64,000 bases of DNA from Prado023 sp963706885 (GCA_963706885.1 CAVPNX010000020.1:1-64000); one strand, 5' to 3'. Shown: positions 17,002 through 25,416, numbered from the stretch's first letter. A program made the numbers and translations. Notes: generated from the letters alone by a model not told the origin.

Positions 17002-17150
17002 GCGCCTGCGAGGTGAGCTGTCGGGTTCGGGCGGGGAGTGCCCGGCCGCTGCTGCGGCTTCACCCCAAGGACTCACGCCTGTCGACGTGGGACCACAATC
17101 GTGGGTCCCCCGCTCCCGTTCTCATGCGTTGCTGGCCGGTGGCCAGGCGC
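17002..17150 (-). ncRNA. c-di-AMP (ydaO/yuaA) riboswitch
   Basis: On the minus strand the leader contains the ydaO signatures CTTGGGGTGAAGCC and CCCGAACCCGACAGCTCACC followed by CTCGCAGGCG. A closing P1 stem is visible: GCGCCTG (17144-17150 on this strand) with CAGGCGC (17002-17008). The ribosome site of the NlpC/P60 gene begins only a few bases after P1. This suggests control of translation initiation, or a compact OFF-switch without a separate terminator. Confidence 0.88.
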
Positions 17151-17218
17151 TGTGGGGCGTGACGTGAACGGGATTCGGCGCCGTCCGCCCCATCCCACCG
17201 GGTGGCGGGACTCCATTC

Positions 17219-17248
17219 AAGGTAGCGAATGTCGCAGACGGGTCACAA
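17219..17248 (-). promoter_or_regulatory. Promoter of the riboswitch-NlpC/P60 transcript
   Basis: Reading the minus strand: TTGTGA (17243-17248), an 18-bp spacer, TACCTT (17219-17224). This predicts a leader of roughly 225 nt that includes the whole c-di-AMP riboswitch. The -35 overlaps a GTCACA/TGTGAC inverted repeat (17242-17264) that could bind a CRP-type regulator. Confidence 0.5.
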
Positions 17249-17313
17249 ACCCATCGGATGTGACATATGTCTCGTCGTCGGGGCCCACGACCGGAGGAAC
17301 ATGCGATTTCGGG

Positions 17314-17333
17314 CACAGAGAGCGCGCTCTGTG
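17314..17333. promoter_or_regulatory. Palindrome between the NlpC/P60 and CsoR-family genes
   Basis: CACAGAG-AGCGCG-CTCTGTG, whose centre AGAGCGCGCTCT (17319-17330) is a perfect 12-bp palindrome. It lies about 85 bp downstream of the CsoR-family gene and upstream of the NlpC promoter, so it could be an operator or part of a terminator. The remaining bases of the 430-bp gap 16985-17416 are otherwise riboswitch and promoter. Confidence 0.4.
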
Positions 17334-17416
17334 ACGACCTGACCACCACCTGCAACCGGGCCCGTGGCCCGTTCGCGGCGGGAGTGGCTACCGGGTCGGG
17401 CGGCGTCCAGCGAGGG

Positions 17417-17686
17417 TCAGGCCAGGGTGAGGAAGAGCTTCTCGATCTTCTCCATCGACATCGGCGGCTCCTGACCGTTCTGGCTGGCCGTGGCACAGGC
17501 CTGCAGCTCGGCGGAGATGATCTTGAAGCCCGCGCGATCGATCGCCCGGGACACCGCGGCCACCTGGACCATCACGTCGGTGCAGTCCCGGCCCTCGTCG
17601 ATCATGGTCACGATCCCGGCCACCTGACCCTGGATCCGGCGCAGCCGGTTGACCACGTCCTTGCGGCACGTCTCGTCGATGGCCAT
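17417..17686 (-). CDS. CsoR/FrmR-family repressor, CstR-like
   Basis: An 89-residue all-helical repressor: DVVNRLRRIQGQVAGIVTMID is the CsoR DNA-binding helix. At the metal/thiol site it has C35 (GRDCTDV) and C64 (LQAC), spaced as in copper-sensing CsoR (C36/H61/C65), but the usual His is E60. Two thiols without the His is the pattern of persulfide-sensing CstR, so sulfide stress is as likely a signal as copper. ATG 17686 is chosen for its GGGAGGA ribosome site. Its operator lies 19 bp upstream. No target transporter is adjacent. Confidence 0.87.
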   Translation of the reverse strand: MAIDETCRKDVVNRLRRIQGQVAGIVTMIDEGRDCTDVMVQVAAVSRAIDRAGFKIISAELQACATASQNGQEPPMSMEKIEKLFLTLA

Positions 17687-17704
17687 GGCATCCTCCCGTT
17701 GTGA

Positions 17705-17720
17705 GTACCCCGTAGGGTAC
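17705..17720. promoter_or_regulatory. CsoR-type operator
   Basis: GTACCC-CGTA-GGGTAC is a perfect inverted repeat with flanking C's, matching the G/C-tract palindromes bound by CsoR/CstR proteins. It sits just upstream of the repressor gene, implying autoregulation. Confidence 0.72.
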
Positions 17721-17776
17721 CCCTGTTCGGTCCCTCGCGGGAGTCCCGGAGCGGCCATGATGCCCGGTGGCAGCGC

Positions 17777-18466
17777 CTACGTGGAGACGATGACGAGCTT
17801 GGCCTGGGGGCGGGAGAGCTCGACGGACGCACCGCTGCCCGTCAGGCGCACCCCGGACTCGATCGCGGTGACCTCGACCCGCCCGCCCGGGACCGCGCCG
17901 ACGCCGTGCAGCGCGCCCAGCATGACCTCGTCGGCCTGCAGGATCTCGGCGATCCGGACGACGGTGACTGCCGTGGTCCCCTCCCCAGCGGCCAGCGCCA
18001 GCGTCTGGCCCGACGACTGCGCAGCGACTGGGTCGGCGCCCGCGCCCCCCAGCTCGCCGAGGCCGGGGATCGGGTTGCCGAACGGGGAGGTGGTGGGGCT
18101 GCCCAGGATCTCGACGAGCCGTCGCTCGACTGCCTCACTCATGACGTGCTCCCAGCGGCAGGCCTCCGTGTGGACCTCCTGCCAGGGCAGGCCGATGACG
18201 TCGACCAGCAGGCACTCGGCCAGTCGGTGCTTGCGCATCACCTTGGTCGCCAGCGCCGAGCCGGTCTCGGTCAGGACGAGGTGCCGGTCGTCCTCATCGA
18301 GCTCCACGAGGCCGTCGCGCTGCATCCGCGCGACCGTCTGCGACACCGTCGGCCCGCTCTGCCCGAGGCGCTCGGTGATGCGGGCGCGCATCGGCACGAT
18401 CCCCTCCTCCGAGAGCTCAAAGATGGTCCGCAGGTACATCTCCGTCGTGTCGATGAGGTCACTCAT
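17777..18466 (-). CDS. ideR: Iron-dependent repressor IdeR/DtxR
   Basis: A 229-residue iron-dependent repressor of the DtxR family with N-terminal winged HTH (ITERLGQSGPTVSQTVARMQRDG), dimerisation domain and C-terminal SH3-like domain. Metal ligands are all present: primary site M10, C103, E106, H107 (EACRWEHV) and ancillary site H80, E84, H99. This set indicates Fe(II)-sensing IdeR rather than MntR. ATG 18466 is chosen; GACAAT (18473-18478 on this strand) ends 6 nt upstream. It would repress siderophore and iron-uptake genes elsewhere. It is divergent from the photolyase gene. Confidence 0.92.
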   Translation of the reverse strand: MSDLIDTTEMYLRTIFELSEEGIVPMRARITERLGQSGPTVSQTVARMQRDGLVELDEDDRHLVLTETGSALATKVMRKHRLAECLLVDVIGLPWQEVHTEACRWEHVMSEAVERRLVEILGSPTTSPFGNPIPGLGELGGAGADPVAAQSSGQTLALAAGEGTTAVTVVRIAEILQADEVMLGALHGVGAVPGGRVEVTAIESGVRLTGSGASVELSRPQAKLVIVST

Positions 18467-18578
18467 GCCCCCATTGTCGCCCACGCCGCCTCGAAGTGCG
18501 GCACGGGCACACATAACCCCCGGGGGCATCGTCCCTGCGGCGGATGCGCGCCCGGCGGCACCGGCCTAGGGTCGGCCC

Positions 18579-19922
18579 ATGCTGCACGTCATGTGGTTCC
18601 GCCGGGACCTGCGGACCGGGGACCACCCGGCGCTGGTCCGCACGGTGGACGAGGCCTCCGGGGCCCCGATCCTGCCGCTGTTCGTGGTCGTCCCCGAGCC
18701 CTGGGCGCGGTTGGGCGGCCCCGCCCGGGCGTACGTGGCCGACTCCCTGGCCCGCCTTCGGGATGACCTCGGCGCCCTGCACGTGCGCACGGGGGACCCG
18801 GCCGCGTCGTTGGCCGACCTGGCCCGGGAGCGCGGACCGATCACCGTCCACGTGACCGAGGCCCACACCCCCCGCGGCCGGGAGCGCGATGCCCGGGTCG
18901 CGGCCGCCCTGGCCCCCACGGGCAGCCGACTGGTCGCCACCGGGAGCAACTACGCGGTGGCGCCGGGCACCGTCGTCAAGGGCGACGGCAGCCCGTACCG
19001 CGTCTTCACGCCGTTCCATCGCGCGTGGCTGGAGGCCGGACGGGCAGCGCCGGTGCGCCGACCCGACCGGATCGACGTCCTCGACCTGCCCGGCGACCCG
19101 CTTCCCGAGGTGGAGACGCTGCCGGGCACGACCCTGCCGCCCGCTGGGGAGCAGGCAGCGCTGGCCCGGTGGGCGGCGTTCGCCGAGGACCACCTGGCCG
19201 GCTACGGCGACCTGCGTGACCGCGCCGACCTCCCGGCCACGAGCCGGCTGTCGATCCCGCTGCGGTGGGGCGAGATCCATCCCCGGACCCTGCTGGCAGC
19301 ACTCGACCCCGACCGGGACCGCCGGTTCGTCGCCGAGCTGGGGTGGCGCGAGTTCTACGCCGACGTCCTGCACCACAACCCGACGACGATCACGGAGAAC
19401 CTCAACCCGGCCTTCGATCGCATGGTGCACGACTCGGGCCCCGACGCCGACGAGGCGTTCGCCGCGTGGGCCGAGGGCCGCACCGGGTTCCCCTTCGTGG
19501 ACGCGGGGATGCGCCAGCTGCGCGCCGAGGGCTGGATGCACAACCGCGTGCGGATGGTGGTCGCCTCGTTCCTGGTCAAGGACCTGCACCTGCCATGGTG
19601 GCGCGGGGAGCGGGAGTTCATGCGCTGGCTGGTCGACGGCGACCCCGCCTCGAACGCGCACGGCTGGCAGTGGGTCGCCGGCTCGGGCACGGACGCCGCC
19701 CCCTACTTCCGGGTCTTCAATCCGGTGCTGCAGGGCCTGAAGTTCGACCCCGACGGGGCCTATGTGCGCCGGTACGTCCCGGAGCTGGCGCACCTCGCGG
19801 GGCCGGCCGCGCACCAGCCCTGGGCGGTGCTCGACGGTTTCGCCCAGGGCTACCCCGAGCCGATCGTCGACCATGCTGAGGAGCGCGACGAGGCGCTGCG
19901 CCGGTACGCCGCGATCCGGTGA
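18579..19922 (+). CDS. phrB: Deoxyribodipyrimidine photolyase (class I)
   Basis: A 447-residue class I photolyase that splits cyclobutane pyrimidine dimers with blue light. It starts with VMWFRRDLRTGDHPAL, and has the FAD domain blocks WREFYADVLHHNP, GFPFVDAGMRQL, WMHNRVRMVVASFLVKDLHLPWW and NAHGWQWVAGSGTDAAPYFRVFNP. Length is close to the family norm. The antenna cofactor cannot be told from sequence. TAGGGT (18567-18572) ends 6 nt before ATG. Confidence 0.93.
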   Translation: MLHVMWFRRDLRTGDHPALVRTVDEASGAPILPLFVVVPEPWARLGGPARAYVADSLARLRDDLGALHVRTGDPAASLADLARERGPITVHVTEAHTPRGRERDARVAAALAPTGSRLVATGSNYAVAPGTVVKGDGSPYRVFTPFHRAWLEAGRAAPVRRPDRIDVLDLPGDPLPEVETLPGTTLPPAGEQAALARWAAFAEDHLAGYGDLRDRADLPATSRLSIPLRWGEIHPRTLLAALDPDRDRRFVAELGWREFYADVLHHNPTTITENLNPAFDRMVHDSGPDADEAFAAWAEGRTGFPFVDAGMRQLRAEGWMHNRVRMVVASFLVKDLHLPWWRGEREFMRWLVDGDPASNAHGWQWVAGSGTDAAPYFRVFNPVLQGLKFDPDGAYVRRYVPELAHLAGPAAHQPWAVLDGFAQGYPEPIVDHAEERDEALRRYAAIR

Positions 19923-20000
19923 CGTCCGACCGGGCACCGGCGGGGACCCACCCCCGGTGAGTCCCGCGTTTGGCTGACCTCCGCGTGGCAGACTGACCAC

Positions 20001-20762
20001 GTGGCCATGCTCGCAGCGATCTCCCTCAAGGGCGGCGTCGGGAAGACGTCGGTCGTGCTGGGGCTGGCCGCCAGCGCCTGGGCCGCCGGCCACAGGACGC
20101 TGGTCATCGACCTCGATCCGCAGGCCAACGCCACAGCTGCGCTGGACCCGCACCCCTACGAGTTCACGACCAACGACGTCCTGGCCGATGGCCGGGAGGG
20201 GATCGCCGCCGATGCGATCGTGGCCAGCGGCTGGGGCCCGGGCATCGACGTCATCGCCGGCGAGCGGGCCCTCGAGCACCGCGCACACGCCGAGGGCACC
20301 GACTCCGCCCTGCGCCTGCGCACCACGCTCGTCGGGGCGCTCGACCGCTACCACACGATCCTGATCGACTGCCCGCCCTCGCTGGGCGAGCTGACCCGCA
20401 ACGCGCTGGCGGCCGCCCCCGCCGCGCTGATCGTCACCGAACCCTCGTACTTCGCCCTGCAGGGTGCCGAGCAGGCATTGGAGGCCGTGGACATCGCCCG
20501 GGCGGCGACCAACCTCGGCCTGCGCCCGGCGGGGATCGTGGTCAACCGGGTGCGGCACAGCGCGGAGCACGCCTACCGCCTCGACGAGCTGCGGGCGGCC
20601 TACCCCACGCTCGTCCTCGACCCGCCCATCCCGGACCGGACCGCCATGGGTGCCGCCCAAGGTGCCGCCGTGCCGATCACCGCCATGCGCACGAAGAGCG
20701 CCAGGGATCTGGTCGCCCTGTTCACCGAGCTGGCGGACAACATCGAGGAGGGCCTGTCATGA
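20001..20762 (+). CDS. ParA-family ATPase
   Basis: A 253-residue ParA/MinD-type ATPase with the deviant Walker A KGGVGKT near the N-terminus, switch I VIDLDPQANATAAL, and Walker B ILIDCPPSLGELT. Such ATPases bind DNA or membrane and position cargo. GTG 20001 is chosen since CAGACT (19989-19994) ends 6 nt upstream; ATG 20007 is the alternative. Its 3' end overlaps the next gene by 4 nt (ATGA), so the two work together. It is not beside parB or a chromosome origin here, so chromosome segregation is unlikely; positioning of another cargo is a better guess. Confidence 0.88.
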   Translation: MAMLAAISLKGGVGKTSVVLGLAASAWAAGHRTLVIDLDPQANATAALDPHPYEFTTNDVLADGREGIAADAIVASGWGPGIDVIAGERALEHRAHAEGTDSALRLRTTLVGALDRYHTILIDCPPSLGELTRNALAAAPAALIVTEPSYFALQGAEQALEAVDIARAATNLGLRPAGIVVNRVRHSAEHAYRLDELRAAYPTLVLDPPIPDRTAMGAAQGAAVPITAMRTKSARDLVALFTELADNIEEGLS

Positions 20763-21184
20763 GCACACCGGCACCACGCCCGGCGCTGAAGAAGGCTGCC
20801 GACGCCCACATCCACCCCGCCGCCCCGGGCCACTCGCTGCACAGCCTGCGCCGTGCTGCCGACGACGCCCCCACCCTGCCGCAACCCCGCGACGACGCCG
20901 AGCCCACGACGCCCGGCCCGACGCCCGAGCCGTCGGGTACGACCGGACCCGACACCCAGCACCGCCTGTCCGGTCCCCTGCGGGGCACCACCAGCGACAG
21001 CCTGCGGGCCGCCGCGAAGAAGGCCAGGAGGCCTCCGACTGGCAAGGCCTCGGAGAAGCCGGTCGACCTCGGGGTGAAGGTGCCCAAGTCGCTGCGCAAG
21101 GACTTCCGCGCCGCGGTGAAGTCCGACAAGAAGGACCCCGACGCTGTCGTTGCCGCCCTGCTCAAGGCATGGCTCGGCACCTGA
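20759..21184 (+). CDS. Small ParA partner with C-terminal ribbon-helix-helix-like domain
   Basis: A 141-residue basic protein. The first 95 residues are low-complexity, rich in Pro, Ala, Thr and Lys (ALKKAADAHIHPAAPGHSLH), and probably disordered. The C-terminal 45 residues (VDLGVKVPKSLRKDFRAAVK, then DPDAVVAALLKAWL) fit a ribbon-helix-helix or related dimeric DNA-binding fold. The basic N-terminus could stimulate the ParA ATPase, as ParB or McdB peptides do. Coupled to parA by an ATGA overlap. Confidence 0.7.
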   Translation: MSTPAPRPALKKAADAHIHPAAPGHSLHSLRRAADDAPTLPQPRDDAEPTTPGPTPEPSGTTGPDTQHRLSGPLRGTTSDSLRAAAKKARRPPTGKASEKPVDLGVKVPKSLRKDFRAAVKSDKKDPDAVVAALLKAWLGT

Positions 21185-21242
21185 CACAATCGTGCCAGGA
21201 CCTGCGACCCGCACAACCCTGCCCGAGGACCAAGGAGACACG

Positions 21243-21953
21243 ATGAGGCTTCACCGGACGATCACCGCACTGGCCGCCCTGCTCATGGTGGGCTCCCTGG
21301 GTGCGTGCGCCGAGTTGACGACCACGGGGGTGCCCTCGGAGGAGGACGCCGCCGTGGAGGAGGCCAAGATGGAGGGGGACCACCCGCTGGCGGGCACCGC
21401 GTGGGTGCTGACCGGGTCGAGCCTGAGCTCCCAGGACCTCGGGAACCAGGGGATCACGGCCGACTTCTTCGAGGAGCAGATGTCCGGGAAGGCGCCGGTG
21501 AACAGCTACTTCGCCGAGTACTCCACCGAGGGTGAGTCCATCGAGTTCGGCCCCATCGGGTCGACCATGATGGCTGGCGAGGCGGAGCAGATGGCCGCAG
21601 AGGCGGCCTACTTCGAGTTGCTCGGCACAGTGACCACCTTCGCCGTGACCGAGGAGAAGCTCACCCTGAAGGCCGGCGACCAGGAGGTCCTGGGCTACGT
21701 CCCCGCCGACCAGGCGGGCTCCTCCACCGACGTCCAGGGCGCGACCGGTGGGGAGCAGGACATCAACGCACTGGCCGGGACGCTGGTGGGGATGACCGTG
21801 GCCGAGGCGGAGAAGGCCACCACCGACGCCGGCTTCGTGTTCCGGGTGGTCTCGGTGGACGGCGAGCCCAAGGCCGTCACGATGGACTACCGCGAGGACC
21901 GGATCAACGCCGAGGTCGAGGACGACGAGGTCGTCCGGGTCACGATCGGCTGA
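21243..21953 (+). CDS. Lipoprotein with META and I78-inhibitor-like domains
   Basis: A 236-residue exported lipoprotein: hydrophobic signal TALAALLMVGSLGAC with lipobox LGAC. The middle (AGTAWVLTGSSLSS to TLKAGDQEVLGYV) resembles a META/HslJ domain. The C-terminal 60 residues (LVGMTVAEAEKATTDAGF, then VTMDYREDRINAEVEDDEV) match the I78 peptidase-inhibitor fold. It would sit on the outer face of the membrane. META domains occur in stress and motility lipoproteins; the I78 fold suggests protease inhibition. AAGGAGA ribosome site upstream of ATG 21243. Confidence 0.75.
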   Translation: MRLHRTITALAALLMVGSLGACAELTTTGVPSEEDAAVEEAKMEGDHPLAGTAWVLTGSSLSSQDLGNQGITADFFEEQMSGKAPVNSYFAEYSTEGESIEFGPIGSTMMAGEAEQMAAEAAYFELLGTVTTFAVTEEKLTLKAGDQEVLGYVPADQAGSSTDVQGATGGEQDINALAGTLVGMTVAEAEKATTDAGFVFRVVSVDGEPKAVTMDYREDRINAEVEDDEVVRVTIG

Positions 21954-22671
21954 GCCGCACCGAGAGCGCGCCGGACGATCCTGCGTCAACGACTCGGCGG
22001 ACATAGGTAGGGAGGGACTGGTGGGCGCAAAGGGGCGTGAAGAGTGAGGTGTCGACGCGATGGCAGGGCAGGACGTGATGTGATCTCGTCGACAGCGGCG
22101 CGAGCATCGCGCGAGGCGTCACTCCGGTGCAGACCACGGTGCGCACCCCAGCGCTCCCGAGAAGTCGCATCGCTGCCGGGAGGTCCACATGGTGCCCTCC
22201 GATCACGAGGTACGGGATGCCGCGACTGCGCAGCAGGGCGAGGTGCTCGTCGGGTGCGGCGTGACTGGTCAGCACCAGGGCGTGCCATCCAGCCCAGGCC
22301 GGGTCCGGCCATTCCGTGAACTGGAGGTCGACGCGGCCCCGGCCGTCCACCACCGCGAACCAGCGCCGTCCGGCGGCGGTCACGACGTCGTCGGGCAGGA
22401 AGTGCTCGCCCTGTGGCGGGGGGTCGTTGGAGTCGGTGGGCGGGTCTGGGTCGGGCAACTCGTCGAGGTCGGGGGGCGAGACGAACGATCCGCTGCCCTC
22501 AAGGAGCACCTGCGGATCGTGCTCACGGCGGATCCAGTCGTACGGATCGCCCAAACCTGCGGTGGCGGCCTCCCACCGGGGATCCCCTGCCATCAGGTTG
22601 ACCCCTGGGGCAATGGTGAGCCGACCGTCGACTGAGGCCATCGAGTACATGATGCAGCGAGGACGGGCCAT
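21954..22671 (-). pseudogene. RibD-C/dihydrofolate-reductase-like protein with disrupted C-terminus
   Basis: The first about 180 residues read well as a RibD C-terminal/pyrimidine-reductase-like protein: MYSMASVDGRLT opening, then HALVLTSHAAPDEHLALLRSRGIPYLVIGG. After LLGSAGVRTVVCTG the frame loses family features; the expected GG-T-N-ALL...VDEI block appears only in pieces, for example AAVDEI in the -1 frame near 22090. The frame then runs past the end of the neighbouring lipoprotein gene (stop 21940), overlapping it. The interval 21990-22150 has lower GC than its surroundings. Either one or more indels or a truncated gene is present. Confidence 0.55.
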
Positions 22672-22753
22672 ACCTCCATGCTGCTCGTGACGGCTGCGCG
22701 AACGCGACTCGATGGACGCCGTCCGGGCGCCGGCGCTCCGTACACTGCTGAGC

Positions 22754-23830
22754 ATGCCTCGCACCTCGGGCCCGGCCGCGGCCAGCGCACCTGCTGACGT
22801 CGCCGACCCGGCACCCTCGCCGCGGCCGCGCAGTTGGGCCCACCGCGAGGCCCAGGTGTACCGGCGGCGCCGGCGTGAGTACGTGGCGGCCACGAACGCG
22901 CTCGTCGCATGGCTGCAGGGTCGGCTGGAGGACGTCGATGAGATCGAGGCGTTCGTCTCCGGGCGCGCCAAGGAGGTCCGCTCGGTCGAGCAGAAGCTGC
23001 GAGCCCGCGACCGCATCCAACCGGGTCGCGACAGGGACTACACCGACCTCCCCGACCTGATCGGCGTCCGGGTCGTCGTACGGCTCGAGAGCGAGATCGC
23101 GATCGTCGCCCAGGAGCTGCACAGGCTGCTCCTGGTGGACAAGGACGTGGACGCCCGCGACGAGCGGGGCCGTGAGGAGACCCCCGGCTACCGCGGGCGG
23201 CACTTCGACGTCCGCGCCAAGCCCGACAGCGAGCTGCCCGAGCTGCTCACCGTCCAGCCCGCGGAGATCCAGGTCCGGACCCGCGCTGCCGACCTGTGGG
23301 CCTCCCTGGAGCATGAGCTGCGCTACAAGGGCGGCGACGAGCTGCCCGCGGCGCGCAGCCGCCAGTTCGTCCTGGCCGCCAGCCTCCTGGAGCTCGCCGA
23401 GCGCGAGCTGGAGGACCTGCGCGCCTGGCAGGTGGACACCCAGGCCCATTCCTCCGGCGCGGCCGCTGCGCCGTCCCGCGAGGCCGCTGCACCCATGGAT
23501 GAGGCGGCCCTCGCCGAGTACCTGGCCACCCGCTACACGGCCGCCCCCAGCACCCCACGGCGCCTCGGCTGGATGCTCGAGCTGCTGCGCGAGATGCACC
23601 TGGACTCGGCGGCAACCCTCACCGCACTGCTTCCCGCCACCCCCGACCCGCGGATCCTCGCCCTGGTCGAGGGCCGGGCCACCGTGGACACCGTCCGGAT
23701 GCTCGATGACGAGCTGCTCCTCGTGACCCCCGAGGCCTACCTCAGGGCCAACCGGGCAGTCCCCGACGAGCGCAACCCGCAGCGGATCCGGACCCTGGAG
23801 CGCCGGCAGCGGAGGCTTGCGGGGGGGTGA
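22754..23830 (+). CDS. RelA/SpoT-domain protein (small alarmone synthetase-like)
   Basis: A 358-residue protein with a RelA/SpoT nucleotidyltransferase core: YTDLPDLIGVRVVVRLESEI, GYRGRHFDVRA and PAEIQVRTRAADLWASLEHELRYK. These cover the GTP-binding and synthetase motifs of small alarmone synthetases; no HD hydrolase or TGS/ACT domain is present. A C-terminal helical region (about 235-358) contains Ala/Glu-rich repeats and an unusual winged-helix-like stretch. Product expected: (p)ppGpp from ATP plus GDP/GTP, if active. Start ATG 22754 follows TACACT (22741-22746) by 7 nt. Confidence 0.8.
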   Translation: MPRTSGPAAASAPADVADPAPSPRPRSWAHREAQVYRRRRREYVAATNALVAWLQGRLEDVDEIEAFVSGRAKEVRSVEQKLRARDRIQPGRDRDYTDLPDLIGVRVVVRLESEIAIVAQELHRLLLVDKDVDARDERGREETPGYRGRHFDVRAKPDSELPELLTVQPAEIQVRTRAADLWASLEHELRYKGGDELPAARSRQFVLAASLLELAERELEDLRAWQVDTQAHSSGAAAAPSREAAAPMDEAALAEYLATRYTAAPSTPRRLGWMLELLREMHLDSAATLTALLPATPDPRILALVEGRATVDTVRMLDDELLLVTPEAYLRANRAVPDERNPQRIRTLERRQRRLAGG

Positions 23831-23895
23831 GGAGGGCGGCACCTGATGCTGTGACCGACAAGTTCGCGAATCGCCCCGCGCCACCCTTCGTGCGC

Positions 23896-24518
23896 TCACC
23901 CCGCGCTGACGAACGGGGACTGGCGGACGTACAGGTCCTGCTCGACGACATCGGCCAGGAACGCTGCGAGGTCGGTACGCCGGATCGAGCTCGAGCGACC
24001 CGGCGTGTGCGCGTCGTGCACCACCCGTCCGGTGGGTGGACCGTCGACGAGCCGGGGCGGCCGGGCCAACGTCCAGTCGAGGTCGGAGGCGACAAGGATC
24101 CGGTACTCGTCGGCCTTGTCCGTGGCCATGACCCCACCGACTCGCCGGATCATCGAGGAGACCACCCGGTCCTTGCGCCCCTTCAGGTCCCCCTCCATGT
24201 CCACGCCCGTCCCGCTGACGCCGACATAGCGGCGGATCCCGCGCTGCCCCATGGCCTGCACGAGGACCCGCGCGGTGTCCGACATCACGGTGGAGTCCCG
24301 GCTCGTCGGCCCGAGCGCGGAGACTACGGCCTCTGCCCCCTCGAGCAGCGACGCGAGAGCGTCGGGGTCGGTGCTGGCACCGGCCACGACCCGCACTGCC
24401 CCTGCCGTGGCCCCGAGCTTCTCAGGAGCCCGGGCGAGGACAGTCAGCTCATGCTCCCGGCGGAGGAGCTGGCAACCACCAACTGGCCCGTGCGGCCCGT
24501 TGCTAGAGGTGATCTCAG
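23896..24518 (-). pseudogene. NAD(P)-binding SDR/NmrA-like protein, frameshifted at the N-terminus
   Basis: An atypical short-chain dehydrogenase (NmrA/flavin-reductase-like). Clear blocks: HELTVLARAPEKLGA, GAEAVVSALGP, RYVGVSGTGVDM, DLDWTLARPPRL. The nucleotide loop is split: ATGRTGQLVV is read in one frame (about 24475-24505) and QLLRREHELT in another, so a base is missing near 24470. Further bases seem missing around the start codon, where only CTGAGATCACC remains after a good GGAGG site. The C-terminus is intact. Sequencing error or recent decay are both possible. Confidence 0.65.
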
Positions 24519-24542
24519 TGGTTCCTCCTTCCCAGTCGAGGG

Positions 24543-25334
24543 CTACGACCGCTCGACCTGCCAGCTTCGTGAGTCCGGGACGAAGCCGAGGCTGCGGTAG
24601 AGCCGCCCCGCGGGGTTGTCCGACTCCGTGGCGATGACCCATCGCTGGGCACCGCGGTCCGCAGCCCAGCCCGCCGCGACCCCCACGAGATGCCCAGCAA
24701 GACCCCGACGCCGGTGGTCGAACGCCGTCTGCACGCTCTGGTACCGCGCAACGACTCTGCCCTGGGCGTCCTCCCCGCACAGGACGATCCCGAGGTTCGA
24801 GACGCACTCCTCGCCCACGAACGCTCCGAAGAACGCCGCTGCGCCCCGCTCGGAAATCTCGGCCCGGTTGCGCATGCGCGCCCCAGTGAAGTCCCGGTAC
24901 GCGGCCTCGGGCTCCTCCCCGGTGCGGGCGTTCTCCGCGATGATCGCCGCAGCAGCGGCAGCCCACTGAGCCGGGGTGAGCAGCTGGTGGATCGAGTAAC
25001 CATCGGGGGCAGGTCGCTGGGCGGGCAGCGTCGTCGTGGACATCACCTCATCAGAGGTCACCGGGAGGTCGAAGGCGGCCCACGGTTCGGGATCCGGCTC
25101 GGCCGGCAGGCCGATGCTCAGGTGCCGGGCTTCCGGGAAGGCGGCCCGGAACAGGTCCACCCACCGCGCCGCGTCGTTGCGGGCATGCGGGTCGGTGACC
25201 AGAAGGAAGTTCCCCCAGTAGTACCCGGGGTTGTCCGGGGAGGTGACGACCAGATGGTCGCCACGGTCCTCGATCAAGGCGCCGCTCAGACGGAGCACGG
25301 CAATGTCCGTCAGCCAGCCGGGAGGGAGGTCCAT
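24543..25334 (-). CDS. GNAT-family N-acetyltransferase
   Basis: A 263-residue protein with two acetyltransferase-like halves. The C-terminal half has the acetyl-CoA loop RRRGLAGHLVGVAAGWAADRG and the closing NPAGRLYRSLGFVPDSRSW; the N-terminal half (SPDNPGYYWGNFLLVTDP) is characteristic of a two-domain GNAT subgroup. Substrate unknown. ATG 25334 is selected because TATCCT (25341-25346 on this strand) ends 6 nt upstream; longer frames lack this. It is followed by the damaged SDR gene. Confidence 0.82.
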   Translation of the reverse strand: MDLPPGWLTDIAVLRLSGALIEDRGDHLVVTSPDNPGYYWGNFLLVTDPHARNDAARWVDLFRAAFPEARHLSIGLPAEPDPEPWAAFDLPVTSDEVMSTTTLPAQRPAPDGYSIHQLLTPAQWAAAAAAIIAENARTGEEPEAAYRDFTGARMRNRAEISERGAAAFFGAFVGEECVSNLGIVLCGEDAQGRVVARYQSVQTAFDHRRRGLAGHLVGVAAGWAADRGAQRWVIATESDNPAGRLYRSLGFVPDSRSWQVERS

Positions 25335-25416
25335 CGCCCGAGGATAGGCGGGAGCCCGGACCGCGAGCGCGCGGTGCGGCCACAGCCCCGACCCCATCCG
25401 GTCTAGAGTCCGACGC

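Noticed and set aside
17242..17264. CRP binding site GTCACA...TGTGAC upstream of the NlpC gene
   Set aside because: The half-sites are in reverse order to the usual TGTGA-N6-TCACA arrangement and spaced differently; kept only as a note on the promoter.
18459..20660. A 733-codon minus-strand frame opposite photolyase and parA
   Set aside because: Low-complexity shadow with no recognisable domain.
22050..22150. Horizontal transfer boundary at lower-GC stretch near the RibD-like gene
   Set aside because: The stretch is about 150 bp, has no mobile-element hallmark and may reflect errors or decay.
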